The notes under the pieces are model-generated. The model did not search any database. It was not told the origin of the DNA and saw only the letters and a program-made list of their open reading frames with translations. From positions 11,748,899 to 11,812,898 of the forward strand of contig NC_084678.1 in NCBI RefSeq assembly GCF_028389875.1: 64,000 nucleotides of DNA, read 5' to 3'. Each line of letters begins with the position of its first letter. The first letter of the stretch is position 1. The DNA is from Rhea pennata (lineage: Eukaryota; Chordata; Aves; Rheiformes; Rheidae). The position numbers and the translations under genes were made by a program. This document shows, piece by piece, positions 28,801 to 39,300 of this stretch.

Positions 28801-30065
28801 GCCATCCTCTAATAACATTTGATATGTGTTCATATTGTCAGAGACTTGTAGCAATAGTCCAGATGACGTATTTGCACAAAAGAGAATTTTCCTACATTAG
28901 AAGGGAAACAGCAAAATGTTTAAAGTACTATTTTGTTTGTTTTGAGAGACTGAAACTAGTTTCTAAGATTTTTAAAATTTATTCATGTTGTATCTAATCT
29001 AATTTTATATTCATATATATAAATTAACTTACTGAAGCTGTAAGAGTCAGAGGATGCTGAAGTCTTGTCTCCTAATTCAGTGTGTTGTTTGTCCTGTCTA
29101 CAAGCTTAATAAGCAGTGTAATACACTTATTCTTTTCATCTTGGGTTATCTCTATGGTTACTGTAAATAAACTGCTAGCTGGAAATTCGAAACAAAATAT
29201 AGTGGAAAATGTTTAGTCTTGATGAGCCATTTATTGCACTCAAATTTTTCCACTGAGTTATTTAAAGATAAGAGGACAATTTTGCATGTTAAGTCATCAG
29301 AAAGTGATGGAAAGCGTCTTTCACCTCTCTTTCAGAGAAAAGAGTTTCTATTTCTAGGTGTAGTATTTTCAGTTTTATTAAATGGCTTGCTAATGGCTAA
29401 ATAAATTTAATGATAGCAAGCCGACCTCCAGTTCTGCTCTGAGATCCTTAGGCACAGCCACAGCACGCCCAATCACAGTCAAGGGAAACAGCAACTGAAA
29501 AAGTAAAAATTTCTTTCTACTATGTCATTCATGAACTGTTTATAAGGTTCCCACTATCCTACCATCAGTATATTACTCTTTATTATAATAGCTGAATATC
29601 GTACTTAGTACACAAATACTAAGTACGGGGGTTTTTATAGCATCTGGACTTCTTGGAGCACCATGTACCAACCATCAGTAGCTTTACATTGACAGGTGAC
29701 ACTTTGCAATTCTTGCTGTGCTCCAGCTATTCCACCTTTGCAAGACAAACTGTTTCTGCAAATGAATTCAGCATATGATGGCACCCAGAAAAACGATGTT
29801 ATTTCTTTGTTGTTGTTATATACCAGTGACAAAACTTGCACAGGAAATGTTGCATGCCCGAGTGCAATTTAAAGCACAGTTACAGAACATGCACAGGAAA
29901 CAAGTCTCTTACCGTTTAACAACATTTACTGTGCTATTGCCAAAAGAAAAACAGGATTGTGTCCTAAGTATATGTTAAGGTGATCTGAAGTTTGTCTTTT
30001 TTCCCAAATGCCCAGCTTACATATTCTAGCCTTGTCTACAAACAAGTGCATGAAAAATGTTACTC
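22820..30065. other. CSTF1-CASS4 intergenic region, first part
   Basis: About 7 kb of AT-rich sequence. I looked for exons, RNA genes and known transposon ends and found none I can support. The minus-strand frame at 24777-25196 (139 codons) and shorter ones lack domains. In the mammalian locus no gene lies between CSTF1 and CASS4. Longer alternative CSTF1 3' ends (to about 23.9 kb) may occupy the beginning. Confidence 0.6.
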
Positions 30066-30199
30066 ACCCATTAGCTCAGTTGGTTACAGTGTGGTGCTGT
30101 TAACGTCAAGGTCACGAGTTCAAATCCCCCATGGGCTACGCTGAGGGTTGGACTAGATGATCTCCAGAGGTCCCTTCCAACCTTACGATTCTACGATTA
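30066..30199 (+). mobile_element. SINE with tRNA-Ile head and CR1 tail
   Basis: The 5' part is tRNA-derived. An A box (TTAGCTCAGTTGG, 30071-30083) and a B box (GGTCACGAGTTCAAATCC, 30110-30127) bracket GTGGTGCTGTTAACGTCAAG, closest to the anticodon arm region of tRNA-Ile(AAU). From about 30145 the element becomes the CR1 3' end: GGTTGGACTAGATGATCTCC, then AGAGGTCCCTTCCAACC. It ends in degenerate 8-bp terminal repeats (ACGATTCTACGATT). Such a composite depends on CR1 reverse transcriptase for mobility. TguSINE1 of zebra finch has this organisation. It is not a functional tRNA gene: the acceptor stem is unpaired and CCA-proximal pairing is missing. Confidence 0.85.
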
Positions 30200-30934
30200 G
30201 ATTTGTTTCTGTGAGCCCTGCCTGCCCTGGGGAATATGTCTGCCTGGAGCCCCTTGGCGCTGAGATGCCTACATCCACCCACCCAGACTCCACCTCAAAT
30301 ACCTGGGAGCAGTGTGTGGCTCAAAATAGGATTTGCAATAGTTAATATGTTGAGCAAGGAGTTACTTAAATAGTCAACAGGAAATGCCAGAGAGAATAGT
30401 GAAGTCTCGGTCTTTCTGGGCCTTAGATACTTAATTTGGGGATATCTCAGGATATCCACTCAGCTGGAAGTGAACTCCGTGCCCATCTTTCCCTGGGGAA
30501 ATCTTAGAGGTAAAATTTTAGCTCTGTCATGGAAAAAACAGACTTGACTCAGGGACTTTTTTCTTAATTTAATTTATTATCAGTTGACACAAACTTGTAA
30601 TCACTGATAGAGGTATTGGGGAAAAAAAAGAAAACAAACAATTGAGGAAACACTTAAGTCAACACCTTTCTTCCTCCATGCCCAGGCTCAGCTTAAGGCA
30701 AACACTTCTTCTCCCCTAGTCGTAGTCTCAGCTCGCCTTATTTTCACTGTGTTACACTCAGTCCATCCCAGTTTCTCCAAGGAGGTGACGGGGGGCAAGG
30801 AGGTGGGGGCCAGAATGTAAAGGTCTCTGTCTGCCGCTCTGCTGGGATTCATGCTGCTTTTTTCTCCCTTCCTTCATGCTTCCTACTGTTACTGCTCCTG
30901 TATGGTTCCTCCATGGGCTGCAGTATTGCTGCAG
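30200..30934. other. Intergenic, no feature recognised
   Basis: Unique-looking sequence between the SINE and the minisatellite. No exon, RNA gene or transposon end is visible. Confidence 0.6.
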
Positions 30935-31093
30935 GTGTCCCCATCCCAGTGATGGTTGCCCATGGTCCCTCTAAGTGTCCTCATCCTGATGAGGATCACC
31001 CACAGTCGCAGGGGGTGTCCCATCCCAGCGAGGGTTGCCCACAGTTCCTCAGAGTGTCCCCATCCTTGTGAGGGTCACCTGTGGGCTGCAGTC
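30935..31093. repeat. 40-bp minisatellite, about four diverged copies
   Basis: GTGTCC marks unit starts at 30935, 30975, 31015 and 31054, periods 40, 40 and 39. Each unit continues with a CATCC block, a GATGG/GAGGG-TTGCC or -TCACC block and a final CCACAG/CCCATGG block. A looser C/T-rich, CATGTCTCC-containing stretch follows to about 31240. This repeat produces the open frames on the + strand here, so I do not call a gene. Confidence 0.8.
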
Positions 31094-32889
31094 CCCCTGG
31101 GGCCATGCATCGCTTGGGCACAGAGTGCCTCCTGGCATGAAAGTGTCTCCAGCCACACATGTCCCCAACCACCTCTCCCTCAGCATGTCTCCTTCAGCAT
31201 CTCCCCGCATGTCTCTCTGCACATTTCCTCATGTGTTTCCTTCCTCTGTGCCTGCTGCTCTTTCATAAGTATGTTCGGGCAGAGGTGCCCTGTGCTGCCT
31301 GGCTGATGTTTTGGTGCGCAGTGGCGCATGGCATGGGTCTCAGAGCTGGCTGGACCCAGCCTGTGGCAGCTCACAGCCTCCTCCGAGCAAGCACCGCTGC
31401 AGCCCCCGGCTGCCGAGCCCTGCCGTGTGTGCCTAGCTCTGCACCCGTGCAGGTACGGCTTGGGTGCTCATGCTTAAATTAATTGGGTGCTCAGCATGAA
31501 CTAATGAGGCACTCATGGACAGGTGCAGTAAGTCCTGAGATTTATACCCAATATGAGCTCCAAAGACTTTGAGGGTTATGCTCTTGGACTAGGTGCCTAA
31601 ACTCTGCCTAAATCTGGGGAAGAGAGTGGTAGGGGTTTGGGCTGTTTTATTTAGAATTTGGGCTGTTACCTGCTCACCTTCATCTCCAAATGCTCTCCAG
31701 CCCCTGCGGTGCAACATCTCTGAGCTATGGCTGTGGTGCCCTGGCCACAGGTTGGGTGGCTCCACGGCTGCGAGGACGGGTACCAGGCCAAATGAGGCGG
31801 TGAGAGGCATCCGCTTCACCGCGCTGCAATGCCTAGCTGCCACCAGTTCGGTAGATCACCCAAAAGCAGCTTCATGGCCTCTAGTTGCAGCCTTGCCACT
31901 CGTGTTTCTGGAAGGTTACAAATGCTGGTAGCACCTTACAAATTTCAGGGTAATAAATTAACGGTTGTTCTTTACCCATTGCATGATGTTGAGTATTCAC
32001 ACCAGTAAAAGTGCTGGTTGTAATCATAAGGAAAAGAAAAGAAAACCGGAAGGCATTCGGATGGATTGCTTTGTGCCAGGTAGTTTTCTGCATTTGGACA
32101 GATGTATTAGCTGTTTGCCTGTTCCTAGCCCCTGAGCAGTTCTCCAGATTTTGTTGAGAAAGCATTTTCAATTCAACATTTTCTATTCAAGGTACACTTA
32201 TTTTCTGCTTACTGGATTGTGGGCTTGGAAGTGACTAATTTCATCTCGAAGCTACCACAGAAAGAGGAAGGAAAACACTGTAGCTAGAAAAAAGGCAGTG
32301 TGTGTAAAGGCAGTAACGGTGACAGTGTGCAAAACTAAAGATATTAAAATGTGAAGAAGCAGTATAACCTGCTCACTTGCATAAGCATAACTTTGGCAGA
32401 GCTGTTGTTGAGCAGATAGCAACAACAATAATGATAGTATTAAACATTATTATATTGTTTGATAGTATTAAACATTTTTTTAAAATTAAATGATTTAAAA
32501 ACAAAACTCGTAACAAAACTGGCCTGCAGTTAATGTTTAGCTTTCCTCTCGGGTTCTGTGCTTTTTAATAAGAGGATTATTTTGCAGTGATTTACACAAT
32601 TACAAAGGAGATGTGTTATTTTCTAGAGAACTGAATATGAAAATTTCAAAGCATAAGGCCAAACCCCTTTTAGGTATGAAAAACAAGGAGCAAAAGAACG
32701 ATGCTGCAAAGACCATGAATATGCTTCAAAATCCAAGAAAATCGTATTCTTGGCCTCGTATTTTTCCTGTTGAGATGTAGCTGCAAAACGTAGACGGGTA
32801 GACGGCATCCCCGGCGGGGCTCAGCACGGGGCACATCCGAGCCTCCCTGCGCCAGGCCCCCGTTGCATCAGCAGCTGCAGGCCAATTGC
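31094..32889. other. Intergenic, no feature recognised
   Basis: GC-richer than the preceding region up to about 31900, then AT-rich. No splice-supported coding or RNA signal. Opposite-strand open frames at 31589-31931 are mutually overlapping and unsupported. Confidence 0.55.
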
Positions 32890-33124
32890 AGCGCCGGGGT
32901 GATTTCACTGCGTAATTAGCTCCATTCGGTCCCCATAGCTGCTCTGCTCTGGGGCTCCCCGCAAACGCGGCGGGGGGGGGAAGGAGGCTGGACGTTTGCT
33001 CTGCAGGCGTCCAGCCAGACCCTCGAGCCTGCTCTGAAGAGCTGGGCTGGGGGAGGCAGCGCAGGGGGAGACCGCGCTCGCCTGGGTTAGGGGATGGAGT
33101 AACGGGGAAGCAGAAGGCAGCAAG
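32890..33124 (+). promoter_or_regulatory. CASS4: CASS4 promoter / 5'UTR, CpG-rich
   Basis: A local CpG-rich block (AACGCGGCGGGG, GGACGTTTGC, ACCGCGCTCGCC) precedes the CASS4 start codon. No TATA box is evident. A minimal upstream open frame ATG-GAG-TAA lies at 33094-33102, 22 nt before the main ATG, if the transcript starts far enough upstream. The start site cannot be placed from sequence alone. Confidence 0.6.
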
Positions 33125-33322
33125 ATGAAGGTCAATGTAAGTATGAGATAATTGTATTTCTCTTGCAATGAACTACTTTGTTTATCTCATTTCTAATGAA
33201 AATTTATACAGTGTAAATATTTGTGTCTGTCAGGATCGCTTTTCAAAGAGTGCTCTTGATCCTCTTTACAAGTTACTAACAGAACACATGGTCTTAACTT
33301 TTAAAACACAATCCATGCTTAG

Positions 33323-33364
<42 letters not shown>

Positions 33365-36300
33365 TTTATCAAGAAGAACAATAGCCTGACTAGAAAGGGT
33401 GAAGTTGTATACCATTAATACTAGGCAATAATACACTTTACTAGAAAAATACACTGAATGCTACTGGCTGGCCCTCAGATATCTCTTGCCTTTTTCGTTT
33501 TCTTAGGACTAATGAGCATAAATGATTAAAACTTGTCTTGAGTTTATACATCATCCTAAAGAGGAACCACATATGTGTATTTTTGCCACCAATTACTAGG
33601 AAATAGCTAACGCAAATGTGTTAAGAACTGGAGTCACGCTTTCGTATAGAAATGTCAAGTTATTTGAAAATGAGTTATGTGAGGCTGGGAAAGCTTTTGC
33701 ACTCCAGGGTAATGACTGACCCCATCTACAGCGAGTGCTCCCCTGCAAAGAGAGCTGATGCTCAGAAGAGGAAAGGACCGGTAATACTGTTCATTTTTAG
33801 AAAATACTGCGGTGTCCTGGGAGCAGAGGGGTACCTTTCTGGGGTGGACCGAGCCCATTCTATAAGTATTTGTTAATGCTTGGCTCCCAGACTTCCCGGG
33901 CAGCGCGCACACGGACGCCTAGCATCAGTTTGCTTTGCGGTAGGTAGGAGCTAGGCTTTCTGCGGCTCCGAAAGCAAGCAGGTCTTTCAGGCTAACATCA
34001 CAGCCGAGCTCCGGCGGCTGTGACGCAGGGCCGGGAGCGCCGCGGTTCCCCTGTGCGCTGTGTTAATGACGGCGGAGCAGCTGCGCACGTTAGTGATTAG
34101 GGCAGGTGAAAACCTTCAACTTCTTTTCCCAGAAAAAAAGCAGAAATTTCAGATAAATGAAGCCTTGCTCTAACAAATTGTCTTAAAAAAATAACATCTA
34201 GGGGCAGCTGATGGAAATGAGGCAGATGGGGGAAGCTGGGGCACTAGGAGTTGCAGCATCGGCCCTGGTTCATTACAAGTCAGAGGGAGCAGCCTCTCTC
34301 GACCATCTGCTCCTTCAGTTATTGGTCAGGTATTATTCAGTTATTTAGTTATTCCTATGGTGTTCACACAGTCTGTAGCATCTCTACTGCAAGCAATATG
34401 AGGCCAAGGGGCAGTGTCCTGTCACGCCTATGCACCGAGGTGGAAGAGTGCACAGCAGTCGCCGCAAACGAAAAAATTTGTAATGAGGGACACGGCCACA
34501 TGCTATTTATTCTTGGAACAGTGATTTCAGCAGTCACGAGCAAAGCCTATTTTCTTGTCTGCTGAAGAAGTGCAGGAAATAGAATTGGAGCAAGGTTGAT
34601 TAGCTCTGTTCTCTGCTAAATTTCTCTGTACTTCTCGGATGGAGGAATGGAGGAGGAACCTAGGAAATAGTTTGCTTCAGAACAAAACCTATTGTATGAG
34701 CAAAGGCAAGACGGTCAGCTTACGTGTTTGGCTCCCACGACCTGTTCGAGGAATTTCTTGGCAATTCCCTGGGCAGGCAGAGGAAGACGAGCAAGGGCCC
34801 AGTTCTAAAGACTCTGTGTTAAGCATCTACTACTTAGAAGCCAGAAAGAGAAAATTAATCCTCATCTGAACTTTCTTTCTAAATTTTTAAGTCCATGTTT
34901 GGATATAAATTTTGTGGTCAAACACAAAGAAGATACTAAAAAGGTTCAGAAAAATCAGAAAAATAAATTAATTTGAAGTATATGGTTAAAGAAGCTTGCT
35001 ATGGCAGGAGGAGCCCAAACCCAGAAATACACATATATGTATTTTTTTTTTAATCAACAAATAGCAGTTTGTTTCAGTATTCCTGGAACTCAGGCATGAA
35101 ACAGCACTTGTAAATATGAGGAATGGGAACAAAAACTGGGTGGCACTGAAAACAGGGATTTTTTCTGCTGGTTTTAGTACATCTAGAATTTGATTAACAC
35201 CATTTATGGAGAAAATGGAACTGAGGAAAATTAACAAAATTGATTTATAACTCCCATCACTGTATCACTGGCAAAATGTGATTCCACACAAGTTCTCCTT
35301 TAACTGGATCTACCTGAAGCTTGAAAACTAGTTGTTCTTTATTTTATCAAAGACTGATTGGACCTTTCAGAACTCAAAACCTGATGATTAGAACCTGGTT
35401 CCATCCTCCAAAAATTAATTAAGCCTTTGAATGGGAAATAAAAGCAAGTCCTGACATTCAATCCTTGTTTAAACGCAGCTCTTTAAAATGCCCATAGAAA
35501 AAGATATGGAGCTTTTGTCTAACCATAAAAAAATACACCAACAAAACAATAAACATAGTGTAAGGAGCTTCTGCAATTCACAGAAAAGGTAGCACAGCAA
35601 ACGGGACATACAGCAGCGCACAGCTAGAACGAGGTCACACGCGTGTGGAGAAAGTCGGAGCATTTAAGGTAAATTCTTCTTTCTTCTGCATGTGTTGGAA
35701 GATGTTGGCTCTTTCTACAATTAATCGAATTGGGCAAAAGTTAAATTGACTGAATCTGGGCTTCTATTTAAAAGGGACTTCTTTGGGAAACTTGTTGCCA
35801 GCTATTAGGGCAATGGAGAACGCTTATTTCTTCAGCTTTGCTCAGAGGTGAAGAGATTAACTGGAAACAGTTATGTAAACATGTCAAAGGGTATCACTGT
35901 GCATCAGCATAACTGGTTTGCAAACACAGCCCACTGCTCTTAATTGTATCTTTGCCTTCTCCTCAAATATTTTAAGTCTCATTTTCCTGCAATAAAAGTG
36001 CTTCATCCACAAAAGAAACTCCCATGATTAAAACTCTCTTCTTTAGATTATTGCAATAGGTTTTTAAAGAAGCAAAGATAAGGCAATGGAAAACAAAATA
36101 TTTGCTTTTTTTAGTTTGGAAACGAGGATGTTGTGAAGTATTAGCACCCCTACAGATCTGATGAAATAGTACATAACAGCGATTTGGAGTTTCCAAACAC
36201 AAATTGTGGGAATACCGAAATGATTTTGGCAGACTTACAGGGAAGCTGCTCAGATGATCATCACATGGATAATTTTTCTAGCCACATTTGCATATATTTC

Positions 36301-39300
36301 AGATTACATTTTATTTTCTGTGAATAGTATTATACGGTAAGGATAAGGATCAGGATAGGAAAGGGATCAGGAATTCTTAGTAATATTAAATACTGTATGA
36401 TGAAGTTTTAAGGTATTTTTGTTTTGCAACAGCATAAACATGTATATAGAACACAGATGTCAGTCTATGTAAGTATTCCCTTCTTGAGGATATAGAATGG
36501 TATTTTACAGATTTATACAAAAAGGTAAAATTATCAGCCTTATTGACTCTTAACTAAAATTTTTCTTCTCTTCATTTACTCTCACAAGTTAGCAGCTTTC
36601 ATTCTGAAGACTCCCAAGTGCTGCTTAAGTTTTGTAGTGGGTGTGTTGCTGAATAAGGATATGCAGGCAAGAAAGATGTAAAAAAGGCAGGTTTGTAGGG
36701 AGAGCTTTTATCTTGTTTATCTAAATCTTGTGATTTAGATCAACCGATCCAAAGTCCAATAAAAAAGGAGACCCACTTCTAGGTACACACGGACTTTTCA
36801 GGCCTGAGTTGATTGAACCCACATCACCAGAGGTCTTAACGCCGTGAAGCGATCGAATTGCTGGGTGGAGGCCACGGACCCCGGCGTGGGGGAGAATAAC
36901 GTCTCGAGAAGAGGCCGCGGGCGCTGCCTTCCGGCTCTGCGCTCTGTCACCGTCTCGTCAAAATCTGCTCGGTGAGGGAGAAGAGCAGCGCGCTGCCCAC
37001 GGAGGTGCTTTCTCAAGCGGTGGTCGACCGGCTTTAAGATGTTCTTCGTCTTAGAAGAATTTTTCAGGGCCGCCGAAGGGCTAACGGGGAAGCAGCAACA
37101 AATGCCAAAGCAGAAAAACGCTTTGATCTCCTCTATGTTGCTTTAGTACTTATGTTGGTTATTGTAAGGACACATTAAAGGGATCGCATACAATAACAAA
37201 GAACTATCCGCACATCCGCAGCTGGCCTAGATGGCATTTTGTGGATGACAGTGTTAGACAGCCAGTTTCCGCTTCTCTGGTAATAAAGAAAAAATGCAGA
37301 TCCCATTGGCCCCAAAGCACAGCTTCCTCCCATCCAAGCATCCCATAAGGTCTCTGCGATCCTGGGAATGCAGGACCTGTTTACATTTAATGGCAGGTCA
37401 AGATGCTTCTGCTTACATGATAGAAAGGGGCTGCCACTGTGATTCTTTACATATGTCCTAGGCGGTTGAAAGTGTAGATAGGGCCTGATTTCTGACTAAT
37501 AGCCTCAAATTAGACAAGCCAGATCCTGTACTACAACTATCCTCATTCCACATAATTGTAGACATAACCAGTAGACCTTAGCTATGTGTCTGTTTTGTCA
37601 GATCCAGCACTCACATGTCATAAACATCCTGTAATTTTTATCCACAAGACTGCTCCCAATGTTACTGTGATCCCAAAATCTAGTGGTTAGGATGAGTATT
37701 GCTCATACCCTGAAAGTATTGCTAAGGGTTTGATTTCAGTGAAATGGAGATGTAACCAGCCTAGCTTTAATAACCGATCTAACTCTGCTGCTGTTGCTGG
37801 ATCGTGTAGCGCCGGGAGGAGGTCACTGCTACCCCAAACTCCACTAGAAAAGCAACAAGTCCTTTGCTGCCAAAGCCACGTGGCTTCCCAGGACCTAGGC
37901 TAGCTAGGTCACTACCTGCTGGTGTGGAGCTCCTGTAAAATAGTTAAATACAGTAGCACTGCCTGATGTTAGGCGTTACTGTTAGCCTGTGACAGTGTGT
38001 GTTTTACCAGCACCAGGCTGATCTTCACAGTGTGCTGTAGCACCCTTGGCTAAGGCGGACTGGTTCCACAGCTGCAACTCCTAAAAACTGCTGGAGCTTT
38101 TGCTAATGGTTTCCAAACTGCCTAGATAACACTGCATAAAAGAAATGCTCCACAGATCTCCTTCATGCCAGCCCCTACTACTATCGAGGCTGGAGAGGCC
38201 AGGTGAGAAAGTAACCACAACACTCAGGAAGGAAATAAGAGAAAAAGAGGGCTTACCAGAGCAATAAATAGAGGAGCAAAGGAGAATAAAGAGCAAAATA
38301 CAAAGGCAGAGTTGTTCAACATCTTATTTCTTATATCTTGTGAAAATGTTCCTCCTTCTGTGTTTTTGGGGGAGGATCAGAATTCAGCAGAAGGTAAGTT
38401 ACTTGAGCTATGTGGCATTGCTCGTACTGTTTTTACAACATATTGATGCAACTTTCTGCTGGGTTGTGTGCACTGAAAAAAATATATAGAAGTGTCTTTT
38501 CAAGGAAAGAAGTTGGTCTTTAGCTTTTTTTTTTTCTTTGCATGGATGGAAGTTGATCTATAAGAATAATTAATTTGTTGTTCCAGCAAGCTCAGATCTC
38601 CCAAAGTGCCCAATGATTTTGACACCTCTTGTTCAGCTTGCAATTGAGATGATTTCAAAGGTTCCTGGGTATACATTTTGCCTACTGATGTGAGCCCAGA
38701 TACCCTAATTTGAGCTCCAGCAATTAGAGATCACCTTTAAAAAACTGAACCACTGTCAAATGCTTTAAAGTGGTGTCCCACTGTGGGCTACTTGCCCTCA
38801 GATGTTTGCACAGCTTTTATTGACAAGACCAAAGGGAAATGTGCTGTGCTTCATGCAAAGAAATGACCTCTATACTGGAGAAGCTGGTGACTTTCATGTT
38901 GTAAGCTTAAAATTTCACATTTTGTTCACTGTGGGCACCCCTGAATATACTCATCTGACATTACCAAATGAAATGCTGGTCAGCTGAGTTTTGACAACAT
39001 CTGTGTGGAATACCTTTGCTATTGAATTAAGTATGGACTTCTCTGTTGCTTACGCTGACCTGGCTGTTCTCTCACTTTATTTGTTTTGCAATGGAAACAG
39101 ATCTAGTTTGTCTAGGAAAAGAGATGTGAGAATAGCTGAAATATTTTCTCCTTCTAATATTTGCTGCAGTCACATTTGAATGCTGCTGATGAGAACAACA
39201 CCTCCTCACTTTCTATAACTTAGGCTGTAGTGTAGAGTTATGTATACATGCCACAATTTATCTTGGCAAAAATTGGCATATTTACTCTAAAACAGCTGAG

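Noticed and set aside
30066-30140. A tRNA-Ile gene.
   Set aside because: A and B boxes are present, but the acceptor stem does not pair and the sequence runs directly into a CR1 3' end, so it is a SINE head.
30956-31482. Overlapping + strand frames of 77-116 codons.
   Set aside because: They are produced by the 40-bp minisatellite and adjoining C/T-rich sequence, open in more than one frame.
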